From Paenibacillus bovis (GTDB taxonomy: Bacteria > Bacillota > Bacilli > Paenibacillales > Paenibacillaceae), in contig NZ_CP013023.1 in NCBI RefSeq assembly GCF_001421015.2, positions 5,252,001-5,316,000 of the forward strand: a DNA stretch of 64,000 nucleotides. Reading direction: 5' to 3'. Each line of letters opens with the position of its first letter. The stretch's first letter is position 1. A model generated the notes under the pieces. It searched no databases. It was not told the origin of the DNA and saw nothing but the letters and a program-made list of their open reading frames with translations. Of the stretch, positions 8,285-17,008 are shown piece by piece. A program made the position numbers and the translations under genes.

Positions 8285-9401
8285 TTACTGATCGACTTCG
8301 ATCTTCAGCTGGCTGCGAAGATATCCATCAATAAATGGATCCAGATCCCCGTCCATAACAGCTCCGATATTCCCGGTCTCTACCTGGGTACGATGGTCTT
8401 TGACCATGCTGTACGGGTGGAATACGTAGGAGCGAATCTGGCTGCCCCAGGCAATCTCGGATTGCTCGCCGCGGATTTCATCCAGCTGCTTGCGTTCCTC
8501 TTCGATTTTGCGCTCATACAATTTGGAACGCAGCATCGTCATCGCCCGCTCACGGTTTTTGATCTGGGAGCGTTCGGTCTGACAGCTCACGACAACGCCG
8601 GATGGTAAATGCGTAATCCGGACAGCGGAGTCAGTCGTATTGATATGCTGACCACCGGCGCCGCTGGCACGATACGTATCCACTTTGAGATCTTCCGTAC
8701 GGATCTCGATCTCGGCATCATTGGTAATCTCCGGTACAACATCACAGGATACGAATGACGTATGACGGCGGCCTGAAGAATCAAATGGAGAAATACGCAC
8801 CAGACGGTGTACTCCTTTTTCTGCTTTCAGATAACCGTAGGCATTATAGCCTTTGATCAGCAGGGTAACGCTTTTGATTCCGGCTTCGTCGCCCGGCAGA
8901 TAATCCATTACTTCTACTTTGAATCCACTCTTCTCTGCCCAGCGTGTGTACATACGCAGCAGCATGGAGCCCCAGTCCTGGGATTCTGTACCGCCTGCAC
9001 CTGGATGCAGCTCCAGAATAGCGTTCAGCTTGTCATACGGCTCATTGAGCAGCAGCTGCAGTTCAAATTCTTCCAGCTTTTTGACCAGAGCCTGTACGCC
9101 GGAAGTGACTTCCTTCGCCAGATCTTCGTCATTTTCTTCGTCTGCCAGTTCAACCATCAGGCTGATATCATCATATTCCTGCTGCAGCTTGTTGTACTGG
9201 TCTACCGATCCTTTGACTGCATTCATCTCTGCAATGACCGCTTGAGCCGATTCATTGTCATCCCAGAAGTCCGGAGCTGACATTTTCACCTCAAAGTTCT
9301 CGATCATTTCATTTTTGAGATCTAAGTCAAAGAGACCCCCTAAGGTTGGATAATTTTTGAGCCATTTCACGCAGATCATGCTTTACATTCGGTTCGATCA
9401 T
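8285..9401 (-). CDS. prfB: Peptide chain release factor 2, with programmed +1 frameshift
   Basis: Recognises UGA and UAA stop codons and triggers peptide release. The gene is read in two frames. It starts at the ATG at 9401 (GAGGTGA site), reads 24 codons to an in-frame UGA at 9329-9327, and continues after a +1 shift to 8285, giving 371 aa. The shift site is the classic AGGGGG internal Shine-Dalgarno followed by CTTTGAC. Downstream are the SPF stop-recognition tripeptide ([11 protein letters not shown]) and the catalytic GGQ (SGAGGQHIN). A call using only the downstream frame would give a false start at about 9379. A terminator separates it from secA upstream, so it may have its own promoter. 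Confidence 0.96.
9326..9341 (-). promoter_or_regulatory. RF2 programmed frameshift site
   Basis: The minus strand reads AGGGGG TCT CTT TGA C. The AGGGGG acts as an internal Shine-Dalgarno, the ribosome slips at CTT when UGA is decoded slowly, and reading continues at GAC. This is the autoregulatory element known from RF2 genes: low RF2 favours the shift. Confidence 0.95.
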
Positions 9402-9443
9402 GAACATTCACCTCTTCGTTAGTATACGATTCCTTTATCCGAG

Positions 9444-9474
9444 AAAAGACACCCACGATAATGGTGAGTGTCTT
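9444..9474 (-). terminator. Intrinsic terminator between secA and prfB
   Basis: An 11-bp stem with one mismatch (9446-9456 with 9464-9474) and a TTTT run on the minus strand lie 35 bases after the secA stop. Its position suggests that secA and prfB are at least partly uncoupled in transcription. Confidence 0.8.
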
Positions 9475-9509
9475 CCGGTATCTTGTACAGCCTGGTTCGA
9501 TTACCTGAA

Positions 9510-11963
9510 TTATTTACGTCTGCGGCGGCGTTCTTCACGAGAAGGACGCTTTTCTGCCGATTCCGAGCTATTGGTGCTAACTTGGCTTGTATCTACTACA
9601 GCCTGACGTTCCTGCTGTGTCTGAATTTGAGCTCTCATCACATAGCCGGCAACTTCTTCCTGGATGTCAGCCACCATCTGATTGAACATCTCAAATCCTT
9701 CAAACTGGTATTCACGCAGCGGATCCGTACCGCCGTATGCACGAAGGTGGATACCCTGGCGAAGTTGTTCCATCGCATCGATATGGTCCATCCACTTACG
9801 GTCAACCGCACGCAGAACAACCACTTTCTCGAACTCGCGGATCGTTTCTTCCCCGATTTCTTTTTCACGCTGCAGGTAACGCAGTTCTACACGTTCGAAG
9901 AGATAGTTGACCATCTCTTCTTTTTCTTGCTCATGCAGTTCGGCTTCACTGATTGCATTTTCCAGCAGGAAGTTGTTGTTTACATAATCAGCGACTTCCT
10001 GCAGCTCCCAGTTTTCCGGAATATCATCGTTACAGTGAACCTCAACCACGCGCTCGATACAAGGCTTGATCATCTGCAGAACAACCTCACGGATGTTGTC
10101 CGATTCCAGAACCTCACGACGCTGCTTGTAGATGATCTCACGCTGTTTGTTCATTACATCATCATATTGCAGGACGATTTTACGCATATCAAAGTTACTG
10201 CCTTCGACGCGGCGCTGTGCAGATTCCACGGCACGTGTAATCATGCGGCTCTCGATCGGCTGGTCTTCTTCAAAGCCCAGTTTCTCCATCATGTTCATAA
10301 CGTTATCCGCACCAAAACGCTTCATAAGCTCATCGCCCAGCGACAGGTAGAACTGGGTAGAACCCGGGTCACCCTGACGTCCGGCACGACCACGCAGCTG
10401 GTTATCGATCCGGCGGGATTCATGACGCTCTGTACCGATAATGTGCAGACCGCCTACTTCCGCAACGCCTTCACCCAGAATAATATCCGTACCGCGTCCG
10501 GCCATATTGGTAGCGATTGTTACTGTACCTGGTTGACCGGCACGGGAGATGATTTCCGCTTCTTCCGCATGGTATTTTGCATTCAGTACCTGGTGCTTGA
10601 TCCCTTTGCGTTTCAGCATTTCGGACAGCAGCTCCGAGTTCTCGATAGAGACAGTACCCACCAGTACCGGCTGGTTTTTCTCGTGGCGAACCACGATTTC
10701 GTCTACTACTGCGCGGAATTTGCTTTGCACGCTCTTGTATACAACGTCCGGAGCATCTTTACGCTGGTTAATACGGTTAGTAGGAACCTGCAGTACTTCC
10801 AGACCATAGATTTTTTTGAACTCTTCTTCCTCGGTTTTGGCTGTACCGGTCATACCTGCCAGCTTTTTGTACATACGGAAGTAGTTCTGGAACGTAATCG
10901 TTGCCAGCGTCATGCTTTCGTTTTGTACATCGAGGTTTTCTTTTGCTTCAATCGCCTGGTGAAGACCATCACTATAACGACGACCCGCCATCAGACGGCC
11001 AGTGAATTCATCAACGATCAGAACTTCACCGTCAGCTACAACATAATCCACGTCACGATGCATAATGGCATTCGCTTTGAGCGCCTGCACTACATGGTGG
11101 TTGATGGTTACATTGCCGTTATCGTACAGGTTCTCCAGACCAAAGAAGTTCTCGGCCTTTTCAACACCTGTTTCAGTCAGGGCTACGGATTTTACTTTGA
11201 TATCCACTGTGTAGTCATCTTCCGCTTTGAGGCTCTTCACGAAACGATCCGCTGCAAAGTACAGCTCTGTCGATTTCTGTGCCTGACCGGAGATGATCAA
11301 CGGGGTACGAGCTTCGTCGATCAGAATGGAATCGACTTCGTCAATTATACAGAAGTGCAGCGGACGCTGTACCATCTGTTCTTTGTACAGCACCATATTG
11401 TCACGCAAGTAGTCAAAGCCGAATTCGTTATTCGTACCGTATGTGATGTCGCAAGCATAAGCAGCCTGTTTTTCCTCATGCTTCATGCCGCTGAGGTTTA
11501 CGCCGACTTCCATGCCGAGATAGTTGTAGATACGACCCATTTGCAAGCTGTCACGTTTGGCCAGATAGTCATTGACCGTAACCACGTGAGCGCCTTTGCC
11601 TTCGAGGGCGTTCAGATAAACAGGCAGTGTACCTACCAGCGTTTTACCTTCACCTGTTCTCATCTCGGATATTTTGCCTTCATGCAGAGCAATACCGCCA
11701 ATCATCTGTACGTCAAAATGACGCATACCCAGCTGACGTTTCGCAGCTTCACGCACTGTGGCAAAAGCTTCGGGAAGCAGCTGTTCAAGCGTCTCGCCTT
11801 TTTCCAGACGTTCACGGAATTCTGCTGTTTTCCCTTGAAGTTCATCGTGGGAAAGAGCTTCAAATTCCGGTTCCATATTGTTGATGATGTCAACCGTCTT
11901 CATGATCCGTTTAACATCACGTTCATTTGTGTCACCAAAGATTTTCTTAACGATACCTAGCAT
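9510..11963 (-). CDS. secA: Preprotein translocase ATPase SecA (no C-terminal zinc tail)
   Basis: ATP-driven motor that pushes preproteins through SecYEG. The 817-aa protein has Walker A RTGEGKT (about 102-108), the DEVD box (208-211), the preprotein cross-linking region, [11 protein letters not shown] and [11 protein letters not shown] of the second helicase domain, and the helical scaffold and wing domains. It ends in a basic tail, [14 protein letters not shown]. The cysteine-containing CPCGSGKKYK-type zinc-binding end of most SecA proteins is absent, and the bases after the stop do not encode it in any frame before the terminator. That end binds SecB and lipid in other species, so its loss should be tolerable. 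The ATG start has AAAGGGG upstream. Confidence 0.96.
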   Translation of the reverse strand: MLGIVKKIFGDTNERDVKRIMKTVDIINNMEPEFEALSHDELQGKTAEFRERLEKGETLEQLLPEAFATVREAAKRQLGMRHFDVQMIGGIALHEGKISEMRTGEGKTLVGTLPVYLNALEGKGAHVVTVNDYLAKRDSLQMGRIYNYLGMEVGVNLSGMKHEEKQAAYACDITYGTNNEFGFDYLRDNMVLYKEQMVQRPLHFCIIDEVDSILIDEARTPLIISGQAQKSTELYFAADRFVKSLKAEDDYTVDIKVKSVALTETGVEKAENFFGLENLYDNGNVTINHHVVQALKANAIMHRDVDYVVADGEVLIVDEFTGRLMAGRRYSDGLHQAIEAKENLDVQNESMTLATITFQNYFRMYKKLAGMTGTAKTEEEEFKKIYGLEVLQVPTNRINQRKDAPDVVYKSVQSKFRAVVDEIVVRHEKNQPVLVGTVSIENSELLSEMLKRKGIKHQVLNAKYHAEEAEIISRAGQPGTVTIATNMAGRGTDIILGEGVAEVGGLHIIGTERHESRRIDNQLRGRAGRQGDPGSTQFYLSLGDELMKRFGADNVMNMMEKLGFEEDQPIESRMITRAVESAQRRVEGSNFDMRKIVLQYDDVMNKQREIIYKQRREVLESDNIREVVLQMIKPCIERVVEVHCNDDIPENWELQEVADYVNNNFLLENAISEAELHEQEKEEMVNYLFERVELRYLQREKEIGEETIREFEKVVVLRAVDRKWMDHIDAMEQLRQGIHLRAYGGTDPLREYQFEGFEMFNQMVADIQEEVAGYVMRAQIQTQQERQAVVDTSQVSTNSSESAEKRPSREERRRRRK

Positions 11964-12590
11964 GGTTAACCCCTTTCGCGCTAAACAGAGATGGATTATT
12001 GAATAAATGGAAATTACACGACGCTTCCGGGGGATTATTCAATAACCTCAGTTGCAATAAATTGTACCAGTTTCAGGTAAAAGCCGCAACAAATCAGCTA
12101 TTTCCGGAAGCAAAATCATATAATGATGAAGCAGGATATTTTGCTTTGTATGGATGATTTTATTGGAAATTGCGCCCAAAATGCCTGGCGCTGATTGTAA
12201 GATATTTTGCTGCGCAAAAATCACTTTTTATCGAACATCGCGTTTTAAATGCCAAACGCTTAACACACTAAATTTCAATAGGGCCCAGGATAAATATATC
12301 CCGCGCCTGACGATATCCATATGATATTCATTACTGTAAATGCTAGTGCGTATACTTATACGTATAAAAAGCAGAAATGTTTCATTATGTGTGTGTGCAG
12401 TAAAAGCCAGCATTCAACGAAATCCCTTGATTTCACCAGCTTGCCGAGTCGCGGAACTGCAAGGCATTGGACAGGATTCGTTAGCTTTTTGCACTCTATA
12501 TAGTATACTCCACTTTACGCCGGATTGCACTTTTTTCAGGGCTTTCCTGCCGCGTTCCATTTTGCGGCAAGCGGATATTATCGGGAATTC
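11964..12590 (-). other. Long secA leader region with inverted repeat and a weak 61-codon ORF
   Basis: A 627-base stretch between the hpf terminator and secA. It holds an 11-12 bp inverted repeat (11994-12005 with 12034-12044) just before secA, which would form a hairpin in the leader RNA. An ORF of 61 codons (12413 to 12228, minus) starts with ATG about 10 bases after GGG. It has no recognisable family, so I do not call it a gene. TATACT at about 12500 on the minus strand is a possible -10 without a convincing -35. Confidence 0.4.
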
Positions 12591-12618
12591 AAAAAGCCCC
12601 GTCCGGCTGGACGAGGCT
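12591..12618 (-). terminator. Intrinsic terminator after hpf
   Basis: A GC-rich 10-bp stem (12595-12604 with 12609-12618, GGCT loop) is followed by TTTTT on the minus strand. Confidence 0.9.
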
Positions 12619-12636
12619 CCATTACACAAGTGTATA

Positions 12637-13209
12637 TTATTCTTGTTCAATCAGGCCGTATTTGCCGTCGTCACGACGATAGACTACGTTAACCTGTTGA
12701 CTGTTAATGTTCGAGAATACAAAGAACGTATGTCCGATCAGATTCATTTGCAAAATGGCCTCTTCAACGTCCATCGGCTTCAGGAGGAAGCGTTTGTTAC
12801 GGACGATTTCGAACTCATCGCTTTCCACTTCCACGTCTGCATCTTCGTCTACTGCCAGAGCAGCAGCTGTTGGATCTTCTACGAAGAACGCTTTCAGATT
12901 TTCGTCATTTTGACGGAATTTCCGGTTCAGCTTGGTTTTGTGCTTACGGATCTGGCGCTCCAGTTTGTCGACAACCGAGTCGATAGAAGCGTACATATCT
13001 TCACTGCGATCCTCAGCGCGTAACAGCAGGCCGGGGAGAGGAATCGTAACCTCAACGGTAAAGCGTCCGCGATTGGAGCTAAGTGTAACCATACCGTCGG
13101 ATACGGGAGGTGAATCGAAATATCTTTCAAGTCTGTTGAGCTTTTTGTCCACATAATCTTTAATAGCATCTGTGACTTCAAAGTGCTGACCTCGAATAGC
13201 AAAATTCAT
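12637..13209 (-). CDS. hpf: Ribosome hibernation promoting factor, long form
   Basis: Binds the 30S subunit and drives 70S pairing into inactive 100S dimers in stationary phase or stress. The 190-aa protein has the N-terminal HPF/RaiA fold (FAIRGQHFEVTDAIKDYVDK onward, about 1-100), an acidic linker near 115-135, and the C-terminal dimerisation domain beginning at VRNKRFLLKPMDVEEAI. This two-domain layout defines the long form. AAAGGAGG precedes the ATG, and a TATAAT-like -10 lies at 13236-13231. It lies upstream of secA, as in many Firmicutes. Confidence 0.96.
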   Translation of the reverse strand: MNFAIRGQHFEVTDAIKDYVDKKLNRLERYFDSPPVSDGMVTLSSNRGRFTVEVTIPLPGLLLRAEDRSEDMYASIDSVVDKLERQIRKHKTKLNRKFRQNDENLKAFFVEDPTAAALAVDEDADVEVESDEFEIVRNKRFLLKPMDVEEAILQMNLIGHTFFVFSNINSQQVNVVYRRDDGKYGLIEQE

Positions 13210-13571
13210 AGAGCATTCCTCCTTTAGAGAATTATAACATAGATGTTAGCGGCAAGTAAAAGGAGCGTTAAAGGAAAGAAGCTGCAATGTATAACAAATT
13301 AGTGACCGACTGCTACAGCGTCTGTTCAAGCTCGTTACAAGCCGGAATATTGGTGCGATGGTCTGGATATCTTCTATACGATTGAGCATTTAGCGATATC
13401 CATCAGGATACATATATTGTAGGACAATTGGCAGTCGGTACAGATGGTTCTGCTTTCTTTTTAACCTGTTTTACCAAGATTGAATACGTACCAAAACGGG
13501 TATTAGGAAGCAGAATTATTACTTGATTGAAGATCGTTACAACAGAGTGTCTTAGACCAAAAGTATATACA
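13210..13571. other. Intergenic region upstream of hpf
   Basis: Between the cold shock terminator and hpf. It contains the probable hpf promoter (TATAAT at 13236-13231 on the minus strand, -35 unclear). Short open frames on both strands, including one of 61 codons at 13403-13588 and a plus-strand one of about 32 codons, show no family features. Nothing else was found. Confidence 0.4.
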
Positions 13572-13600
13572 GAAAAAGACCCCGGCATATACCGGAGTCT
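13572..13600 (-). terminator. Intrinsic terminator after the cold shock gene
   Basis: A 9-bp stem (13577-13585 with 13592-13600, one G-T pair) is followed by TTTTT on the minus strand. Confidence 0.85.
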
Positions 13601-13665
13601 TAGCTAATTGTTCAAATGTAACCATCGGAATTACCTATGTAAGGTCGGCAGCTGCCAGGGGATGA

Positions 13666-13863
13666 TTATAATTTGATAACGTTAGCTGCTTGAGGTCCAC
13701 GCGCGCCTTCGACGATGTCGAACTCTACGGATTGGCCTTCTTCAAGCGTCTTGAAACCTTCGGACTGGATTGCGGAAAAGTGTACAAATACGTCTCCGCC
13801 TTCGTCTGTCTCGATGAAGCCGTAACCTTTTTCTGCGTTAAACCATTTTACTTTACCTTGCAT
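13666..13863 (-). CDS. Cold shock protein (CspA/CspB family)
   Basis: Single-stranded nucleic acid chaperone that melts RNA structure after cold shock or during growth. The 65-aa product is a single cold shock domain with [12 protein letters not shown] (RNP1) and VFVHFSAI (RNP2), the aromatic patch that stacks on bases. AAGGGA lies upstream of the ATG. The 230-base AT-rich leader toward 14093 is compatible with the long structured leaders of cold shock genes, though no cold box was identified. It is monocistronic with its own terminator. Confidence 0.96.
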   Translation of the reverse strand: MQGKVKWFNAEKGYGFIETDEGGDVFVHFSAIQSEGFKTLEEGQSVEFDIVEGARGPQAANVIKL

Positions 13864-14092
13864 GCAATAACATTCCCTTCGTTATCAAATAAAGTAAGAT
13901 CTCGCTTACATTTCTGAATATACCATCTCTGGTTGGAAAATGTCAATTGGAAGAGAAAAGGTTTTATTGTAATTATATTACATAAATTGAGTGTCGATTT
14001 ATAATTCTTTAACCTATCGATTATTTAATAAATGGTATTATAAAAGTGAAGACAAGATTCTATTATAGTAGCTTTTTCTTCATTGTTTATAC

Positions 14093-14131
14093 AAAAAGAA
14101 CACCCTGACTCTTTCAAGCCAGGGTGTTCTT
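14093..14131 (-). terminator. Intrinsic terminator after the flaG-fliD-fliS-fliT operon
   Basis: A perfect 12-bp stem (14096-14107 with 14120-14131) is followed by a T-rich run on the minus strand, directly after the fliT-like gene. Confidence 0.9.
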
Positions 14132-14133
14132 TT

Positions 14134-14469
14134 TTATTTTTTACGATCCATTAGCATACTGTCTGCCGAGTAATTCATTTCATATGCACTTCGCTGTGAT
14201 TTGGCTGCGTTTCTTTGAGTAAGCCATTTGGCAGCCTCATTCTTCAGCTCCATCATACGGCTCTTAATCGCTTCATCATAACTCAATATATGCTCGATCT
14301 GCTCTTTATCTTCCGGAGTCACAGGATGTTCCATAAAATAGTCATTGGTGCTGTTAATCAGCGCTTCACGTTGCTGTACAAAAGATTCCATTTCTTCATA
14401 GGACAACTGAAAAATATTCTGACTTAATTCTTCTGTCACCTTAGTTAAGGCAGCAATTGGATTATCCAT
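14134..14469 (-). CDS. FliT-like flagellar export chaperone
   Basis: A 111-aa, highly charged, all-helical protein in the FliT position directly after fliS. FliT proteins hold the filament cap FliD before export. Sequence conservation in this family is weak, so the call rests mainly on size, helical composition (SYEEMESFVQQREALI) and gene order. The ATG at 14469 lies inside the fliS end, so the genes overlap by eight bases and are probably translationally coupled. A GTG at 14481 is an alternative start. The last gene before the operon terminator. Confidence 0.75.
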   Translation of the reverse strand: MDNPIAALTKVTEELSQNIFQLSYEEMESFVQQREALINSTNDYFMEHPVTPEDKEQIEHILSYDEAIKSRMMELKNEAAKWLTQRNAAKSQRSAYEMNYSADSMLMDRKK

Positions 14470-14854
14470 GTTTGGCTTCACTTAATGCTGCTGGTGCTAA
14501 TTTATTGGCTTCCACCCATGTCTCGCGTAGATCTTTCAGGTATCCCAGTGCTTCTTCGGCAGAAGCTACATCTTTTTTCACATTCGCCTGAATCAGCAGG
14601 TAATTCATATATTCATACAAACGATCTAGGTTTTCAGCCACCTCGTACGAACGATCCAGACTAGCACGGAATTCACTTACGATCGCTTGAGCCTTTCCAA
14701 AATTAATATTGGATTTCTCGTAGTCTTTTTGGTTGATTCCGTCAATAGCAGCCAGTGTAAAGCGAATCGCTCCATCATATAGCATAATCAGTAGCTGACC
14801 TGGAGAAGTTTGTACTGCATTTTGACGATATTTTTCATATGGGGAAGAAATCAT
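14462..14854 (-). CDS. fliS: Flagellar secretion chaperone FliS
   Basis: Binds the C-terminus of flagellin in the cytosol, prevents premature polymerisation and delivers it to the export gate. In B. subtilis it also takes part in FliW/CsrA homeostasis. The 130-aa product has the typical start YEKYRQNAVQTSPGQLLIML and the helical bundle with AIVSEFRASLD and DRLYEYMNYLL. GAGGACGC lies upstream of the ATG. It sits 28 bases after fliD in the flaG-fliD-fliS-fliT operon. Confidence 0.95.
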   Translation of the reverse strand: MISSPYEKYRQNAVQTSPGQLLIMLYDGAIRFTLAAIDGINQKDYEKSNINFGKAQAIVSEFRASLDRSYEVAENLDRLYEYMNYLLIQANVKKDVASAEEALGYLKDLRETWVEANKLAPAALSEAKHG

Positions 14855-14882
14855 TTTTGCGTCCTCCTATATATCCGATAAA

Positions 14883-16451
14883 TTAAGATTGTAGATACCC
14901 TGCTAGACTGGACGACTGGGAATTAAGCTTGGACAGTGCACTTTCCATGGCACTGAATTGTTTGTAATATCGTGATTCCACATCATTTAAGCGGCTTGTT
15001 AAGGCATTGATGCGACTATTGTAGTCTGTAAGTTCTTTGGCTATAATGCTCTTGGTGTTAAAAGCTGCATTTACATCTGTACTCAGCTTGGATGTACCGG
15101 CTCTGTCATAAAACTTGGTTACCGTTTCATCGAGCTTGTTGTACAACTTGTTAAATACTCCGCTCGTCGTGTCTGTACCCGTACCTTTTAGAGTAGTAAT
15201 AACGCCCTGCGGATTGTCGGCAACTGCTTTTTTCAGCTTTGATTCATCCAGATACAGCTTACCACCTTCGCTGTAACTGCCTGTGGTGATCCCCATATCA
15301 GGAAGACTGACTCCGCCCGGTACACTGCCCAGAGCAGATGTAATCACATTGCGCATATCCTGTAGAGCTGTTTTGAGGATATCGTCGCCTTTCAGCATTC
15401 CGCTTTTGGCTTTGGCTGTCCATGCAGTAATATCATCTTCGCTCATTGATTTCTTTTGTTCCGATGTCAATGGTGCAAAATCTTTGTATTTGGATTCTTC
15501 GGTTTTGGTTTTCATCGTATTCAGCAAATCATTATATGCTGTAACGAATGCTTTTACGGTATCTACGACTTTGGTAGTATCCGTCTGGGTTGTAATATTG
15601 GTTGCTCCGGCTGCTCCGGATACATTAAGGAAATTCATGGTTACACCATTTAAAGTATTAACATTGCTATCAAAAGTAAGGCTTGTATTATTGACAGTTG
15701 CTTTGGCTTTGTCCCCTGTAAAATTCAAGCTGGTTCCATTAACTACAACCTGGGCCTTGGATGTATCCGCGTTGGTTACGCTGGAAGGGTAACTGTCTTT
15801 AATTTTACTCAGTTCTAGGAAGCTGCCACCACTTGTTCCATTATCCAAAGCAAGCGGCTTTCCAAAGTCTTTGGAGCTGATCGAGAATTTTCCGGTGATC
15901 TCATCAAAGGTTGCTGTCGCTCCTGCTTTACTATTGCTGTTCACTTTGGAAATAACCGAAGAAATGGTATCTGTAGATTTGAAAGTGAGTTCTTCTCCAT
16001 TCACTTTCACTGTGTAATCGCTGGTACCTCCGCTTAACTGTCCAATAGTTGTTGCTGTAGTTGCTTTTGCGCCGCTGACAGTAAGCGCAGAGCCGGTAGC
16101 TGTTGCTTTGGTTGCCATTTGATCAACAGAGACACTCATCGGAATACCGCTGGCGTCTGCATTTGCTGTAGCAGTCATTGCGCTGGTATTACCAGTGACG
16201 ACTGCTTTTTGCGCATTCAAGGATTCACTTTTCTTGAATTCAAATAATTTATTTTGTCGAAAATCGACCAATTTGCTGTTTACTTCCCGGTAGGATTCAC
16301 GTTTCCATTCAAGAACTTGTTTATTTTGATTGAGTTTATCCAGTGGGATACGCTGAGCTGCCATGAGCTGCTTGACAATACTGTCTGTATCCATCCCTGA
16401 TGCTCCTCCGCTTACGCGTAGAACAGATGAAGCCGATGTCATGTAGGACAT
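14883..16451 (-). CDS. fliD: Flagellar filament cap protein FliD
   Basis: Forms the distal cap under which exported flagellin folds into the filament. The 522-aa protein has the FliD N-terminal domain (RVSGGASGMDTDSIVKQLM near residue 12), a long Ser/Thr/Gly-rich central beta region and a C-terminal helical domain ending LNSQSSSLAGYL. An exact GAAGGAGG precedes the ATG. The central region is the surface-exposed, variable part and could be glycosylated by the nearby transferases (inference). Confidence 0.95.
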   Translation of the reverse strand: MSYMTSASSVLRVSGGASGMDTDSIVKQLMAAQRIPLDKLNQNKQVLEWKRESYREVNSKLVDFRQNKLFEFKKSESLNAQKAVVTGNTSAMTATANADASGIPMSVSVDQMATKATATGSALTVSGAKATTATTIGQLSGGTSDYTVKVNGEELTFKSTDTISSVISKVNSNSKAGATATFDEITGKFSISSKDFGKPLALDNGTSGGSFLELSKIKDSYPSSVTNADTSKAQVVVNGTSLNFTGDKAKATVNNTSLTFDSNVNTLNGVTMNFLNVSGAAGATNITTQTDTTKVVDTVKAFVTAYNDLLNTMKTKTEESKYKDFAPLTSEQKKSMSEDDITAWTAKAKSGMLKGDDILKTALQDMRNVITSALGSVPGGVSLPDMGITTGSYSEGGKLYLDESKLKKAVADNPQGVITTLKGTGTDTTSGVFNKLYNKLDETVTKFYDRAGTSKLSTDVNAAFNTKSIIAKELTDYNSRINALTSRLNDVESRYYKQFSAMESALSKLNSQSSSLAGYLQS

Positions 16452-16524
16452 ATAATAGCCTCCTTCATAGTATTTATTTTGAACTCGTTCGTGTGCTATT
16501 TCATGAGGCTATAATGAACGGGTA

Positions 16525-16917
16525 TTACACTTTCTTGTCTACGAGAATACCAGCTATTTTCATCATATTGGCTACCAGATCCAATGTCTTTTCTCTGGGA
16601 ACTTCTCTGATAATTTCACCAGTTTCCTTGTTCAATACCTTGACCATAATGCTGTGTGTATCCTTATGCATACTTACTTCAAGAGTAGTTTCCGGTCCAG
16701 AAAGAGTTTTAAAAGCAGTATCCAATCGGCGCATCAACTCTTCCTCACCAACTGGGAGTACCGCTCCTTGTTTTTCAAGCTGCTGCATTTGACTCAAACT
16801 TGTAGTGGCCGCCAGACGTTCTTCGATTGTTTTGGAATCGGAAGGAGCCTGATTGACAGGAGCTGAAGACGGAGCAGTATAAGTATTGTTTGAGGAGAAG
16901 GAAAACTGGATATTCAT
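16525..16917 (-). CDS. flaG: Flagellar protein FlaG
   Basis: Small late flagellar protein that affects filament length in several species. The 130-aa product has a disordered Ser/Pro-rich N-terminus and the conserved C-terminal FlaG domain (LEVSMHKDTHSIMVKVLN, then ETGEIIREVP). It is the first gene of flaG-fliD-fliS-fliT. A sigma-D promoter lies 35-60 bases upstream. Confidence 0.92.
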   Translation of the reverse strand: MNIQFSFSSNNTYTAPSSAPVNQAPSDSKTIEERLAATTSLSQMQQLEKQGAVLPVGEEELMRRLDTAFKTLSGPETTLEVSMHKDTHSIMVKVLNKETGEIIREVPREKTLDLVANMMKIAGILVDKKV

Positions 16918-16951
16918 GATATTCCACCTTTCGCTAATCTATTTATTGTAT

Positions 16952-16979
16952 ATATCGGTCATTTTGGAGAATAGATTTA
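16952..16979 (-). promoter_or_regulatory. Sigma-D promoter of flaG-fliD-fliS-fliT
   Basis: The minus strand reads TAAA (16979-16976), 16 bases, ACCGATAT (16959-16952). This matches the B. subtilis sigma-D pattern TAAA-N15-GCCGATAT with one -10 mismatch and one extra spacer base. Confidence 0.8.
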
Positions 16980-17008
16980 GAGCAGAATTGAATTTATAAA
17001 TATAAATT

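Noticed and set aside
9468-11960. An 830-codon open frame on the plus strand opposite secA
   Set aside because: It mirrors the secA codons, has no ribosome site, and its translation is Cys/His/Phe-rich with no family features. SecA is certain on the minus strand.
13403-13588. A 61-codon minus-strand ORF between hpf and the cold shock gene
   Set aside because: It overlaps the cold shock terminator, has no good ribosome site and resembles no family.
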